A stretch of 21,449 bases of DNA from DAOVGU01 sp030637775 [NCBI: bacterium] (GTDB lineage Bacteria > Ratteibacteria > UBA8468). A program made the translations under genes and the position numbers. Under the pieces are notes generated by a model that was not told where the DNA came from, ran no database searches, and saw nothing but the letters and a program-made list of their open reading frames with translations. The first letter of the stretch is position 1; each line of letters opens with the position of its first letter. The stretch is taken from the NCBI GenBank assembly GCA_030637775.1, contig DAOWFY010000049.1:1-21449 (forward strand), written 5' to 3'. This document shows positions 1 through 7,768 of the stretch, one piece after another.

Positions 1-74
1 GTGCCTGCGGCATAACCGCCAGCTCGCTTACAAACCCCAGTCATCTCTTATGATTAGTAGAGGGGGATAAGCAT
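1..74. other. Leader upstream of rplC, no gene recognised
   Basis: This short stretch lies before rplC. In S10 operons rpsJ normally sits here, but none of the three forward frames ends with a uS10-like C-terminus, so rpsJ is not visible. A weak stem (CTGCGG / CCGCCAG with one bulge, positions 5-22) is present. The AGGGGG at 61-66 is the ribosome binding site of rplC, 8 bases before its ATG. Confidence 0.5.
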
Positions 75-701
75 ATGACTATAGGTTTGTTGGGTAAAAA
101 AGTTGGGATGAGTCGGTTATTTACTGAGAAGGGTGAGGCTATTGGTGTAACAATGATTAAGGCCGGTCCCTGCTATGTCATCCAGCAGAAAACTATAAGT
201 AAGGATGGATATAATAGCCTTCAAATAGGCTTTGAAGAAAAAAGGGAGAAACTTACAACCCGTCCCCTACTTGGCCATTTTAAAAAGGCAAAGTTACCCC
301 CTTTAAGATTTGTACGGGAATTTCGGGTAGAGGAAGAGGAGTTTAAAAAATTTGTTCCGGGAACTGAAATAAAGGTTGATCTCTTTAAGATCGGAGAGAA
401 GGTAGACATTACGGGCACCACAATTGGGAAGGGATTCCAGGGTGTGGTGAAGCGCTGGGGATTTAAAAGTGGTCCGGCGACCCACGGTTCGATGTCTCAT
501 CGTGCCCCTGGCTCTATAGGGCATACTGATGTTGCTCGGGTTTTAAAGGGCACAAAGATGTCCGGTCATATGGGTGCAAGAAAAGAGATCATTTCTCATT
601 TAGAGGTCATCAGAGTTGATGCGGAAAAGAATCTTTTGGTGGTGAAAGGTGCTGTCTCGGGAAGCAAAAATGGTTATCTTATTATCAAAAAGAGTAAATG
701 A
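75..701 (+). CDS. rplC: 50S ribosomal protein L3 (uL3)
   Basis: uL3 is an early-assembling large-subunit protein that binds 23S rRNA near the peptidyl transferase centre. The 208-residue product has the normal family length. The uL3 signature lies at about residues 120-150 (GFQGVVKRWGF, then ATHGSMSHRAPGSIG), and the end reads KNLLVVKGAVSG as expected. The ATG start has a good ribosome binding site (AGGGGG, 8 bases upstream). The stop overlaps the rplD start in an ATGA, so the two genes are probably translationally coupled. It is the first recognisable gene of the cluster; rpsJ is not seen upstream. Confidence 0.98.
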   Translation: MTIGLLGKKVGMSRLFTEKGEAIGVTMIKAGPCYVIQQKTISKDGYNSLQIGFEEKREKLTTRPLLGHFKKAKLPPLRFVREFRVEEEEFKKFVPGTEIKVDLFKIGEKVDITGTTIGKGFQGVVKRWGFKSGPATHGSMSHRAPGSIGHTDVARVLKGTKMSGHMGARKEIISHLEVIRVDAEKNLLVVKGAVSGSKNGYLIIKKSK

Positions 702-1333
702 AGATTAATATTTATAATATGAAGGGAAAGACAGTGGGAGAGGAAATTGAGCTGGAGGACCAAACTTTAAATAAGGTTCATCTACCTTTAATCCATCAGG
801 AGGTGGTTTCCTATCTTTCTCATCAGAGACTGGGCACTGCTTCCACAAAGACAAAAGCAGAGGTTTCCGGTGGAGGGAGGAAACCCTGGCGTCAGAAAGG
901 AACGGGAAGAGCCAGAGCCGGTTCAATACGATCTCCTCTCTGGAGAGGTGGTGGGGTTACCTTTGGTCCAAAACCACGCAATTACCATCTAACACTACCC
1001 AAAAAGATGAAAGGAATAGCAAGGAGGAGCGCTCTTGTGGCCAAGATTAAAGGGGGTAATATCTTGGTTATTGACCAATTAAGAGTGGAAAGACCAAAAA
1101 CGAAGGAGATGAGGATATTATTAAAGAATCTGAATATAAAGGGGAAGGTTCTTTTTCTCCTTGACCATCCTGATGAGAACTTGGCGAGGAGTTTAAGAAA
1201 TATTAGGGATGTGAAATTCCTTCTCTGGAAAGATTTGAATGCCTATCAACTTATAAATAGTGACAGGATCATCGTGAGCAAGAAAGGATTTATTTGGCTA
1301 TGCAAGAATATGAAATTATCAGGTATCCAGTAA
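698..1333 (+). CDS. rplD: 50S ribosomal protein L4 (uL4)
   Basis: uL4 binds 23S rRNA and lines the exit tunnel with its extended loop. In some bacteria it also represses its own operon; no leader that would show this is visible here. The basic loop GGGRKPWRQKGTGRARAGS and the following SPLWRGGGVTFGP are the hallmark uL4 segment. At 211 residues it is slightly longer than usual. The extra residues are a C-terminal tail (about [17 protein letters not shown]) encoded in the overlap with rplW, in place of a typical short end. The ATG overlaps the rplC stop by 4 bases. Confidence 0.97.
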   Translation: MKINIYNMKGKTVGEEIELEDQTLNKVHLPLIHQEVVSYLSHQRLGTASTKTKAEVSGGGRKPWRQKGTGRARAGSIRSPLWRGGGVTFGPKPRNYHLTLPKKMKGIARRSALVAKIKGGNILVIDQLRVERPKTKEMRILLKNLNIKGKVLFLLDHPDENLARSLRNIRDVKFLLWKDLNAYQLINSDRIIVSKKGFIWLCKNMKLSGIQ

Positions 1334-1578
1334 TCACGGAAAAGAGCACCAGCATCTTTGGACCAGAAAATAAATATTGCTTTGCTGTGGGTAAAAAAGC
1401 AAATAAGCAGGAGATAAGAAAAGCAATAGAATCTATTTATAAAGTAACTGTGCTCAAGGTCAATGTCATTAAAATGTCGGGCAAGAAAAGAAAGGTGCGT
1501 TACCAGGTAGGCCGAACCCCGGATTGGAAAAAGGCAGTTATTACCTTAAAAGAAGGAGATAAAATTGACTTTGCGTAA
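1300..1578 (+). CDS. rplW: 50S ribosomal protein L23 (uL23)
   Basis: uL23 sits at the polypeptide exit and is a docking site for trigger factor and SRP. The product starts [16 protein letters not shown], the expected uL23 opening, and contains the [17 protein letters not shown] segment before the rRNA-binding loop. I chose ATG 1300, 11 bases after an AAGGA at 1284-1288. A TTG at 1294 is in frame, spaced 5 bases from the same site, and would add two residues. The gene begins inside rplD (34-40 base overlap) and ends inside rplB, so this part of the operon is compressed. Confidence 0.95.
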   Translation: MQEYEIIRYPVITEKSTSIFGPENKYCFAVGKKANKQEIRKAIESIYKVTVLKVNVIKMSGKKRKVRYQVGRTPDWKKAVITLKEGDKIDFA

Positions 1579-2383
1579 GTATAAACCGAAAACACCGGGC
1601 ACGAGATTTCTTACCCTTCCGGATTTCAAAGAGATTTCGAAGAAATCCCCGGAAAAATCATTGCTTTTACCTCTCAGGAAGAAAGGGGGTCGGAATTTTT
1701 CTGGAAGAATCACGATGAGACGCCGGGGTGGAGGGCACAAACGAATGTACCGGGTTATTGATTTTCAGAGAAAAGAAGTTCTCCCGGGTAAGGTTATCAG
1801 TATTGAATATGACCCTAACCGCTCGGCAAGAATTGCTCTTGTCCAATACCCTGACGGAAAGAAGCGGTATATCTTAGCACCCTCTGACCTTCTTGTCGGT
1901 AATAAAATTGGGAGTAGCAAGGAGGCAGAACTGAAGCCTGGAAATCGGCTTCCTCTTTCATCTGTTCCGGAGGGAACCCCGGTGTATAATATTGAGATAA
2001 GACCAGGAGTAGGGGGAAAATTGGTTAGGGCCGCTGGAACGAGTGCCATGATTTTATCCAAGGATGATAAATTTGCTCAGGTAAAACTACCCTCCGGAGA
2101 AACGAGATTGATTGACCTCCGTTGCTTGGTCACAATTGGCCAGATTAGTAACCCTGAACATAAATATGTCTCCTTGGGAAAGGCAGGAAGGAAAAGATGG
2201 AAAGGGAAAAGGCCAAAGGTAAGGGGTGTAGCGATGAATCCGGTTGATCATCCCTTAGGTGGCGGGGAAGGAAAGAGTTCCGGCGGCAGAAATCCCGTTA
2301 CTCCCTGGGGAAAACCAACGAAGGGATACAAAACCAGAAAAAGACATAAATATTCCGATAAATATATCTTGAAAAGGAGGTAA
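1565..2383 (+). CDS. rplB: 50S ribosomal protein L2 (uL2)
   Basis: uL2 is a core 23S rRNA-binding protein needed for subunit joining and peptidyl transfer. The 272-residue product has the family length. It opens (M)[13 protein letters not shown] as uL2 does, and [16 protein letters not shown] surrounds His229, the conserved histidine at the same number as in E. coli. The basic tail is [20 protein letters not shown]. The start is a TTG inside the 3' end of rplW, supported by a GGAG about 6-9 bases upstream and by family alignment; a second TTG at 1571 is possible but would remove two residues. Confidence 0.97.
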   Translation: MTLRKYKPKTPGTRFLTLPDFKEISKKSPEKSLLLPLRKKGGRNFSGRITMRRRGGGHKRMYRVIDFQRKEVLPGKVISIEYDPNRSARIALVQYPDGKKRYILAPSDLLVGNKIGSSKEAELKPGNRLPLSSVPEGTPVYNIEIRPGVGGKLVRAAGTSAMILSKDDKFAQVKLPSGETRLIDLRCLVTIGQISNPEHKYVSLGKAGRKRWKGKRPKVRGVAMNPVDHPLGGGEGKSSGGRNPVTPWGKPTKGYKTRKRHKYSDKYILKRR

Positions 2384-2386
2384 AAG

Positions 2387-2671
2387 GTGGGTCGCTCCTT
2401 AAAGAAGGGTCCCTGTGTGGATGAGAAGCTTCTGAAGAAAGTTAAAAGACTAAAAGATATAGGGAAAAGAGAGCCAATCAAAACCTGGGCGCGACGCTCC
2501 ACCATCCCCCCGGACTTTGTTGGCTGCACCTTTAATGTTCATAATGGGAAGACATTTATTCCTGTTTATATCACGGAGAATATGGTCGGCCATAAATTGG
2601 GTGAATTCTCTCCCACAAGAATCTTTCGTCGTCATGGTGCCCATACTGAAAGATCATTAGACAAAACATAA
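2387..2671 (+). CDS. rpsS: 30S ribosomal protein S19 (uS19)
   Basis: uS19 lies in the head of the small subunit and contacts the A-site finger of 23S rRNA. The 94-residue product begins [19 protein letters not shown] and contains [13 protein letters not shown] and [12 protein letters not shown], all diagnostic. It starts with GTG, 6 bases after a strong AAGGAGG (2374-2380) that lies inside the end of rplB. Three bases separate it from rplB. The C-terminal basic tail is short. Confidence 0.97.
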   Translation: MGRSLKKGPCVDEKLLKKVKRLKDIGKREPIKTWARRSTIPPDFVGCTFNVHNGKTFIPVYITENMVGHKLGEFSPTRIFRRHGAHTERSLDKT

Positions 2672-2683
2672 AAAAGAAGATTT

Positions 2684-3034
2684 ATGGAAACAAGGGCAAC
2701 GCTTCGTTATGGCAAGATTGGTCCCCAGAAGGTGAGGGATATTACCTCTTTAATTATCGGTAAAGAGGCAAAAATTGCTTTAGGGATTCTTGCCAATCTT
2801 AAGAAAGGAGGAGCCGCTATCCTCATCAAACTGATTAAATCTGCTCTGGCTAATGCTAAGGCAGGAGAAACAAAAGAGCCTCTTGATTTCTATTTAAAAA
2901 GAGTAGTTGTTGATGGAGGACCGGTAGCCAAGAGGTTCCGGGCGGCAGCCATGGGAAGGTCAACGATGATTAAAAAAAGAACATCTCATATTACTGTAAT
3001 CTTGAAGAATAGAGAAAATGGGTCAGAAGGTTAA
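2684..3034 (+). CDS. rplV: 50S ribosomal protein L22 (uL22)
   Basis: uL22 reaches into the exit tunnel through its beta-hairpin loop. At 116 residues it has normal length. The conserved KIGPQKVRDITSLIIGK segment is near the N-terminus, and LKRVVVDGGPVAKRFRAAAMGRST forms the tunnel loop. The ATG follows a weak purine site (AAGAAGA) by a few bases. The 3' end overlaps the start of rpsC by 17 bases. Confidence 0.96.
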   Translation: METRATLRYGKIGPQKVRDITSLIIGKEAKIALGILANLKKGGAAILIKLIKSALANAKAGETKEPLDFYLKRVVVDGGPVAKRFRAAAMGRSTMIKKRTSHITVILKNRENGSEG

Positions 3035-3719
3035 TCCTACGGGTTTAAGGTTAGGAATAATAGAGGACTGGAGATCAAACTGGTTTGCTAAAAAGAACTA
3101 CGGTGATTTAATCAAAGAGGATCTTTTAATCAGAGACTTTATTACTAAGAGATTTACCCGCGGAGGAATTACCCGGATTGATATTGAGAAATTAGCCGAT
3201 AGAGTTAGAATTATTCTCCGTACAGCAAGGCCGGGAATTGTAATTGGAAGAAGGGGCGCAGAAATTGATCGGCTGAGCAATGAATTACATAATCTTCTTA
3301 AAAAGCAGGTAACGGTTGATGTCGAGGAGGTAAAAGATCCAAATCTTAATGCTCAGTTTATTGCCGATGCCGTTGTCTATCAGATTGCCAAAAAATCCTC
3401 TTATCGTTATGTGATTAAGCGGACGATAGCGGTAGCAATGCAATCAGGAGCAAAAGGAATAAAGATCAGAGTATCCGGTCGATTAGCCGGCACAGAAATA
3501 TCGAGGTCAGAACAGTACAAGGAAGGCAGAATTCCTCTCCATACCCTAAGGGCAGCGATCGATTATGGTGCGGCGACAGCTCACACAAAATATGGCACCG
3601 TAGGAATTAAGGTCTGGGTCTATAAGGGAGAAGTTTTTAAGAAGAAGGGAAGGAAAAATGGTCCTGATGCCCAAAAGGGTGAAATTTCGAAAGTCCCAAC
3701 GCGGTCGGAGAAAAGGTAA
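3018..3719 (+). CDS. rpsC: 30S ribosomal protein S3 (uS3)
   Basis: uS3 forms part of the mRNA entry site of the small subunit. The product opens [13 protein letters not shown], carries a KH type-2 domain with the GRRG loop at residues 77-80, and has the second domain [26 protein letters not shown]. It is 233 residues long, inside the usual range. The last 20 residues (from NGPDAQKGE) are encoded in the same DNA as the start of rplP, an overlap of 62 bases, so this tail is probably shaped by the L16 N-terminus. Confidence 0.97.
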   Translation: MGQKVNPTGLRLGIIEDWRSNWFAKKNYGDLIKEDLLIRDFITKRFTRGGITRIDIEKLADRVRIILRTARPGIVIGRRGAEIDRLSNELHNLLKKQVTVDVEEVKDPNLNAQFIADAVVYQIAKKSSYRYVIKRTIAVAMQSGAKGIKIRVSGRLAGTEISRSEQYKEGRIPLHTLRAAIDYGAATAHTKYGTVGIKVWVYKGEVFKKKGRKNGPDAQKGEISKVPTRSEKR

Positions 3720-4065
3720 GGCTTCACAGGGAAATACCCTTTCCTTTGGAGAATATGGTCTGATTGCTCTGGGACCATATTGGTTTACCGATCGCCAGAT
3801 AGAAGCAGCCAGGGTAGCAATAATGCATCATCTCAAGGAGAGTGGAAAATTATGGTTGAGAATTTTTCCCGACAAGTCGGTCACGGCAAAGCCAGCTGAG
3901 ACCAGAATGGGGAAAGGGAAAGGGGATGTATCCCATTGGGTTGCAGTAGTGAAACCGGGAAGAATTCTTTTTGAGTTAGCCGGAATCTCTGAAGGAGTGG
4001 CAAAAGAGGCTTTTCGTTTAGCCGGGCATAAACTGCCCTTTAAAACAAAGTTTATTAAAAGATGA
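3658..4065 (+). CDS. rplP: 50S ribosomal protein L16 (uL16)
   Basis: uL16 helps position tRNA at the A and P sites and is a late-assembly large-subunit protein. The product begins [20 protein letters not shown], which matches the uL16 start, and contains [20 protein letters not shown] and [14 protein letters not shown] 3658 is chosen because the family starts MLMPKR and a GGAAGGA lies just upstream; ATG 3667 is an alternative three codons in. It overlaps rpsC by 62 bases and rpmC by 4. Confidence 0.96.
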   Translation: MVLMPKRVKFRKSQRGRRKGKASQGNTLSFGEYGLIALGPYWFTDRQIEAARVAIMHHLKESGKLWLRIFPDKSVTAKPAETRMGKGKGDVSHWVAVVKPGRILFELAGISEGVAKEAFRLAGHKLPFKTKFIKR

Positions 4066-4274
4066 AGAAGGACCAGTTGGAAGAGCTGCGAAAAGCACCG
4101 ATAGAAGAATTAAAGGAGAAATCCTTTAACCTGCGTAAAGAGCTCTTTACGCTGAGGACAAAGCAGAAATTAGGGCAATTAAAAAATTCCGCTTCTTTGG
4201 AACTACTTAGGCGAGATATTGCTAAAGTAGAGACAATTTTATCAGAGCATCAAAAATCAAAAAGAATGAAATGA
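4062..4274 (+). CDS. rpmC: 50S ribosomal protein L29 (uL29)
   Basis: uL29 is a small helical-hairpin protein next to the tunnel exit. The 70-residue product contains the two-helix pattern, with [26 protein letters not shown] and a second helix [15 protein letters not shown]. The start overlaps the rplP stop in an ATGA, and its own stop overlaps the rpsQ start the same way, so translation is probably coupled on both sides. Confidence 0.94.
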   Translation: MKKDQLEELRKAPIEELKEKSFNLRKELFTLRTKQKLGQLKNSASLELLRRDIAKVETILSEHQKSKRMK

Positions 4275-4519
4275 AAAAGAGGGGAAAAAGGAAGGAAAAA
4301 ATAGGAAAGGTACTAAGTGATAAGATGGATAAGACCAGGGTTGTCCGGATAGAAAGGATAACAACGCATCCTCTTTATAAAAAGATAGTAAAGAAATACA
4401 CCAAGGTTAAGGTTCATGATGAAAAAAACAAGAGCAAGATTGGCGATAAGGTAAAGATAGTAGAGACTCGTCCTTTAAGCAAAGAAAAAAATTGGCGGCT
4501 GGTTGAAATAATAAAATGA
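4271..4519 (+). CDS. rpsQ: 30S ribosomal protein S17 (uS17)
   Basis: uS17 is an OB-fold protein that binds 16S rRNA early in assembly. The 82-residue product has [27 protein letters not shown] and the family end [20 protein letters not shown]. It has normal length. It overlaps rpmC and rplN by 4 bases each. Confidence 0.96.
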   Translation: MKKRGKRKEKIGKVLSDKMDKTRVVRIERITTHPLYKKIVKKYTKVKVHDEKNKSKIGDKVKIVETRPLSKEKNWRLVEIIK

Positions 4520-4884
4520 TTCAACTTAATACTGTCTTAGAGGTGGCGGATAATACTGGTGCTAAAAAAATCAGATGCTTTGGAATTTTAGGTGGAACTC
4601 GAAAACGGTATGCTGCCATCGGAGATATTATTATGGCCTCGGTGAAGGAAGCTATTCCTGATGCAGCAGTGAAGAAGAAGGAAAAGGTTAGGGCAGTAAT
4701 CGTGAGGACAAAAAGGCCGATTCGGAGAGCAGATGGCTCACTTATCCGATTTGATCACAATAGTGCAGTGATTATTGATGTGGCAAAGAATCCACGCGGA
4801 ACCAGAGTTTTTGGACCTGTAGCTAAGGAATTGAGGGAAAAGACATTTACCAAAATTGTCTCTCTCGCCCCTGAAGTACTATGA
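4516..4884 (+). CDS. rplN: 50S ribosomal protein L14 (uL14)
   Basis: uL14 lies at the subunit interface, where it forms an intersubunit bridge and is the target of the silencing factor RsfS. The 122-residue product opens [19 protein letters not shown] and contains [29 protein letters not shown], both strongly conserved. Length is standard. ATGA overlaps join it to rpsQ and rplX. Confidence 0.98.
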   Translation: MIQLNTVLEVADNTGAKKIRCFGILGGTRKRYAAIGDIIMASVKEAIPDAAVKKKEKVRAVIVRTKRPIRRADGSLIRFDHNSAVIIDVAKNPRGTRVFGPVAKELREKTFTKIVSLAPEVL

Positions 4885-5198
4885 AATTTCATTTAAGAAA
4901 AGACGATTTTGTTCTTGTAAGGAAGGGCAAGGATAGGGGAAAGAAGGGAAGAATTTTGGCCGTCTTTCCTGAAGGAGCAACCGCTCTTGTGGAAGGGATA
5001 AATTTTGTAAAGAAACATACCAGACCCAAGAAGGTTGATCGGCAGGGAGGTATTTTGCAGAAGGAGATGCCGGTTGCTATCGCCAACCTTGCCTACTTCT
5101 GTCTAAAATGCCAGAAAGCCACAAAATTAGGCAGGCGCCATTTAGAGGATAGAACGAAGGTAAGATTTTGCAAGAAATGCGGAGAGATTGTTAAGTAA
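4881..5198 (+). CDS. rplX: 50S ribosomal protein L24 (uL24), zinc-ribbon form
   Basis: uL24 initiates large-subunit assembly and sits near the tunnel exit. A KOW motif is present at the N-terminus ([20 protein letters not shown]), followed by the KKHTRP motif. The C-terminal half holds two CxxC pairs, Cys74/Cys77 and Cys97/Cys100, so this is the form that can bind zinc. It is 105 residues long. It overlaps rplN by 4 bases and ends two bases before rplE. Confidence 0.96.
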   Translation: MKFHLRKDDFVLVRKGKDRGKKGRILAVFPEGATALVEGINFVKKHTRPKKVDRQGGILQKEMPVAIANLAYFCLKCQKATKLGRRHLEDRTKVRFCKKCGEIVK

Positions 5199-5200
5199 AT

Positions 5201-5746
5201 ATGGCACGACTTCTTGAGTATTATCAAAAAAAGATAATTCCCCAACTAAAGGAGAAATGGGGTATAAAAAATTCTCTTGTTCTTCCTGAGATAGAAAAGA
5301 TTACGATTAATGTCGGTCTCAATAAAAAGAAGTATAGTACCCCAGAAATGATCCAGGAAGTGGAGAAGGAATTATCGCAGATTACGGGACAGAAACCTGT
5401 TCTTACTTTCTCCAAAAGAGCAATTGCCGGGTTTGATCTAAGGAAAGGCGATACTATTGGCTGTATGGTAACTTTGCGCAGGAGGCGAATGTATGAATTT
5501 TTGGATCGTTTGGTTAATGTTGCTCTTCCTCGGGTGCGGGACTTCAGGGGTCTTTCTCCAAATTCTTTTGATGGGAGAGGTAATTATACTTTGGGGATAG
5601 CTGAGCAATTGATCTTTCCCGAAATTGATTACAACAAGGTGAAGCAAATCTATGGAATGAATATTACCATTACCACGACAGCTGGAGAGAATGGGAAAGC
5701 TCGTGAACTCCTGAAACTATTCGGAGTTCCGTTTAAGGAGAAATAA
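5201..5746 (+). CDS. rplE: 50S ribosomal protein L5 (uL5)
   Basis: uL5 binds 5S rRNA and contacts P-site tRNA. The 181-residue product has KITINVGLN, the [18 protein letters not shown] segment and the conserved [25 protein letters not shown]. Length is normal. The ribosome binding site is weak; the gene begins two bases after the rplX stop, so translational coupling is likely. Confidence 0.97.
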   Translation: MARLLEYYQKKIIPQLKEKWGIKNSLVLPEIEKITINVGLNKKKYSTPEMIQEVEKELSQITGQKPVLTFSKRAIAGFDLRKGDTIGCMVTLRRRRMYEFLDRLVNVALPRVRDFRGLSPNSFDGRGNYTLGIAEQLIFPEIDYNKVKQIYGMNITITTTAGENGKARELLKLFGVPFKEK

Positions 5747-5748
5747 AT

Positions 5749-5934
5749 TTGGCAAAGAAATCATTAATTGAGAAGAGTAAGCGAGAGGTAAAATATAGCA
5801 GTCGAAGGTATAATCGCTGCCAGAGATGTGGAAGAGCAAGGGGGTTCTATCGCAAATTCCAATTATGTCGGATTTGCTTTCGGGAGTTAGCCTCAAAAGG
5901 TGAAATTCCTGGAGTAAGGAAGGCAAGCTGGTAA
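5749..5934 (+). CDS. rpsN: 30S ribosomal protein S14 type Z (uS14)
   Basis: uS14 is a small head protein of the 30S subunit. At 61 residues this is the short zinc-binding type: Cys24/Cys27 and Cys40/Cys43 form the ribbon, and the end is [11 protein letters not shown], as in that type. It starts with TTG, supported by AAGGAG at 5735-5740, 8 bases upstream. Having only this copy in view fits bacteria that keep the ancestral zinc form; whether a zinc-free copy exists elsewhere cannot be seen. Confidence 0.97.
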   Translation: MAKKSLIEKSKREVKYSSRRYNRCQRCGRARGFYRKFQLCRICFRELASKGEIPGVRKASW

Positions 5935-5947
5935 AAAGGGATAAAAA

Positions 5948-6346
5948 ATGACGATGACAGATCCGATTGCCGATATGCTTACGAGAATCCGTAACAAAAT
6001 CAACACTTTTCAAAAGGAAGTAGAAATTCCCTTCTCTAAGATTAAAGAGAAAATTGCCAAAATCCTAAAAGAGCAGGGATATATTAAAGACTATAATCTC
6101 CTCTCAAAAAATAAACATAAGTCTCTAAGACTCCAACTCATCTATTTGAAAAATGAGAAGAGCAGAATCTCTACTCTTAAAAGAGCGAGCAGGCCAGGAT
6201 TAAGGTTCTATGCCAAAAGAGGAAAGATACCAAGAATCGCTGCTCGCAAAGGAATTGTCATTCTTTCCACCTCTTTGGGAGTTATGACCGATAGCGAGGC
6301 AAGGGAGAAAGGGGTTGGTGGAGAGGTTCTCTGCTATATCTGGTAA
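5948..6346 (+). CDS. rpsH: 30S ribosomal protein S8 (uS8)
   Basis: uS8 binds 16S rRNA helix 21 and in E. coli also represses the spc operon. The product begins MTMTDPIADMLTRIRN and ends GGEVLCYIW, both typical. It is 132 residues long. ATG 5948 is preferred because GGGAT lies about 8 bases upstream; ATG 5954 is in frame. It is the last ribosomal gene here. rplF, which normally follows, is absent, and the next gene 51 bases downstream encodes a LysM protein. Confidence 0.97.
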   Translation: MTMTDPIADMLTRIRNKINTFQKEVEIPFSKIKEKIAKILKEQGYIKDYNLLSKNKHKSLRLQLIYLKNEKSRISTLKRASRPGLRFYAKRGKIPRIAARKGIVILSTSLGVMTDSEAREKGVGGEVLCYIW

Positions 6347-6397
6347 AAGATTGCAAAAATTGATAAAAAGTTTTATTATATAAGAAGGAGAAAATTG

Positions 6398-7138
6398 ATG
6401 AAAAAAATAGTTCAGATAATAGGCTTAGTAATTTTAGGAATGATACTTTCCTCTATTCCTTGTATGGCTGGGAATGAAGGATATATTACTGGGGGTTCTT
6501 CTGAAGATACAATGGGTCTGCGCCTTGATTTAAACAGAGTCAATACCGGCAGTTATGTTGCTCCCGTCGAAGAGAAGGAGATAACGCCTGTAAAAAAAGA
6601 GACTCCAAGGAGGAGGCGATGGTTCCGGAGGAGAAAGAAGGAGGCAAAGAAAGAATTGACTCCTGCAGAAATAGCCAAGAGCACGGCAGAAGCTGCATTA
6701 GAGGCAAGCAAAAGAGCAAATGAGACTGTGAAAAAAGCAGAGGCTATTGCTAAGACAGCCATGGAAGTGAGCAAGAAAGCGGAGAAAACGGCAATCGATG
6801 CTTTAAATGCTGCCAAGAGGGCAGAAGCAACCGCCAACAAGAGCATTGCGGCAACGAATAGAGTGATTGAGACTGCCAATAAAGCAGTAGCAACGACAAA
6901 TAAGGCAATTGCCGAGATAAACAGGTTAGCCGAAAAGTTAAAAAGGGAAAGGGAGGAGGAGAAAAGGAAGAAAAAGGTAGAAACTTATCGAGTTAAAAGA
7001 GGAGATTCGCTTACCAGGATTGCATTAAAAATTTATAAAGATGCCTCTCTTTGGAAAAAGCTCTTTAATGCTAATCGGGATAAAATCAAGAGGCCTAGTC
7101 TTATCCGTCCTGGGCAAGTTCTTAAAGTTCCACGATAA
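6398..7138 (+). CDS. Exported coiled-coil protein with C-terminal LysM domain (paralog 1)
   Basis: The 246-residue product has a signal peptide (residues 1-24, cleavage likely after CMA), so it should be exported. Next comes a motif shared with the downstream gene (GNEGY, GGSS, LDLNRVNTGS; residues 25-52). A strongly basic patch follows (residues 70-85), then a long alanine-rich helix (about 89-182) whose second half repeats every seven residues in the pattern ATANKSI. The C-terminus (195-246) is a LysM peptidoglycan-binding domain: YRVKRGDSLTRIA and a closing RPGQVLKVP. LysM binds N-acetylglucosamine polymers. By inference the helix forms a trimeric or similar alanine zipper that spans the periplasm while LysM holds the cell wall, as a functional analogue of Lpp. 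ATG 6398 has AAGGAG 7 bases upstream; a TTG at 6395 is in frame. Its position behind rpsH is unusual. Confidence 0.85.
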   Translation: MKKIVQIIGLVILGMILSSIPCMAGNEGYITGGSSEDTMGLRLDLNRVNTGSYVAPVEEKEITPVKKETPRRRRWFRRRKKEAKKELTPAEIAKSTAEAALEASKRANETVKKAEAIAKTAMEVSKKAEKTAIDALNAAKRAEATANKSIAATNRVIETANKAVATTNKAIAEINRLAEKLKREREEEKRKKKVETYRVKRGDSLTRIALKIYKDASLWKKLFNANRDKIKRPSLIRPGQVLKVPR

Positions 7139-7157
7139 AAAACGAAGGGGGTGAAAG

Positions 7158-7685
7158 ATGAAAAAGATATCATTGTTTATTGGTGTTGTAGTAATCTTAG
7201 GAATAGCCATCTCTTCGGCTATTTCTAATGCTGGAAATGAAGGCTACCTCGCTGGTGGTTCTTCCAGAGGTTTGATTGTGCCCGAACTTGATCTTGGCAG
7301 AGTCAATACCGGCAGTTTTGCGCAAAAGGAAGAGAAAAGGGTAGCTGTAAGGAGGGTTGTAAGACCGAGAAGAAAGGCACCAGAGGTAAGATTCTCTGCA
7401 GCTAATCGTGCGATTGCTACGGCAAATAGAGCAATTGATGCTACTAAAAGAGCATTGGCGGCGGCCAATAGGGCAATTAGCGCAGCAAATAGGTTGGGTG
7501 CAAGGATGAGGGGGTTGGAATTGAGGGAAAAACCGTATGTGGTTGTGAATGGCGATTCTCTCTGGAAAATTGCAGAAAGTATCTATGGAGATGCTTCTTT
7601 GTGGAAGAGGATCTTTAATGCCAATCGAGACAAAGTTGAAGATCCAGGCCTCATCTATCCCGGCCAGATTCTTAACATTCCGTGA
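7158..7685 (+). CDS. Exported coiled-coil protein with C-terminal LysM domain (paralog 2)
   Basis: This 175-residue protein is a shorter paralog of the gene just upstream. It has a signal peptide (1-25, ending SNA), the same GNEGY, GGSS and LDLGRVNTGS segment (26-53), a basic stretch (residues 61-73), and five clear heptads at residues 80-114 of the form SAANRAI, ATANRAI, DATKRAL, AAANRAI, SAANRLG. A LysM domain ends the protein (127-175: VVVNGDSLWKIAESIYG, then YPGQILNIP). The heptads fit an alanine-zipper coiled coil. An AGGGGGTG site precedes the ATG. Nineteen bases separate the two genes, so they are probably one transcript and arose by duplication. The envelope-tether role is inferred from domains only. 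Confidence 0.85.
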   Translation: MKKISLFIGVVVILGIAISSAISNAGNEGYLAGGSSRGLIVPELDLGRVNTGSFAQKEEKRVAVRRVVRPRRKAPEVRFSAANRAIATANRAIDATKRALAAANRAISAANRLGARMRGLELREKPYVVVNGDSLWKIAESIYGDASLWKRIFNANRDKVEDPGLIYPGQILNIP

Positions 7686-7690
7686 ATATT

Positions 7691-7761
7691 AAGGGGTCAG
7701 GTCTCAACATTTGACAATTTAATATATCAACATTCTGTCAAATGTTGAGACCTGACCCCTT
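7691..7761. repeat. 71-bp perfect inverted-repeat element (REP/MITE-like)
   Basis: Two 26-bp arms match perfectly in inverted orientation: 7691-7716 (begins AAGGGGTCAGGTCTC, ends ATTTGACA) and 7736-7761. They flank a 19-base AT-rich centre. One arm occurs again at 11832-11857, so this is a dispersed repeat and not a simple terminator. No T-run follows the stem. It fills the gap between the second LysM gene and phoH and ends 7 bases before the phoH start. Such elements are often mobilised in trans by a transposase; no transposase gene is in the window. Confidence 0.85.
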
Positions 7762-7768
7762 CTTGTGT

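Noticed and set aside
1-74. End of rpsJ expected before rplC
   Set aside because: No forward frame ends with a uS10-like C-terminus.
6351-6379. Promoter-like TTGCAA, 17-base spacer, TATTAT before the first LysM gene
   Set aside because: The spacing is ideal, but the start of transcription would fall on the ribosome binding site at 6385-6390, so a working promoter here is doubtful. The AT-rich gap makes such matches common.
6553-6879. Long antisense alanine/leucine-rich ORF on the minus strand
   Set aside because: It is the complement of the alanine-rich heptads of the LysM protein. Repeats of that composition leave the opposite strand open, and it has no start context or homology.
7691-7761. 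Rho-independent terminator
   Set aside because: The stem is strong but has no T-run after it, and an identical arm occurs elsewhere as a repeat, so a mobile repeat explains it better.
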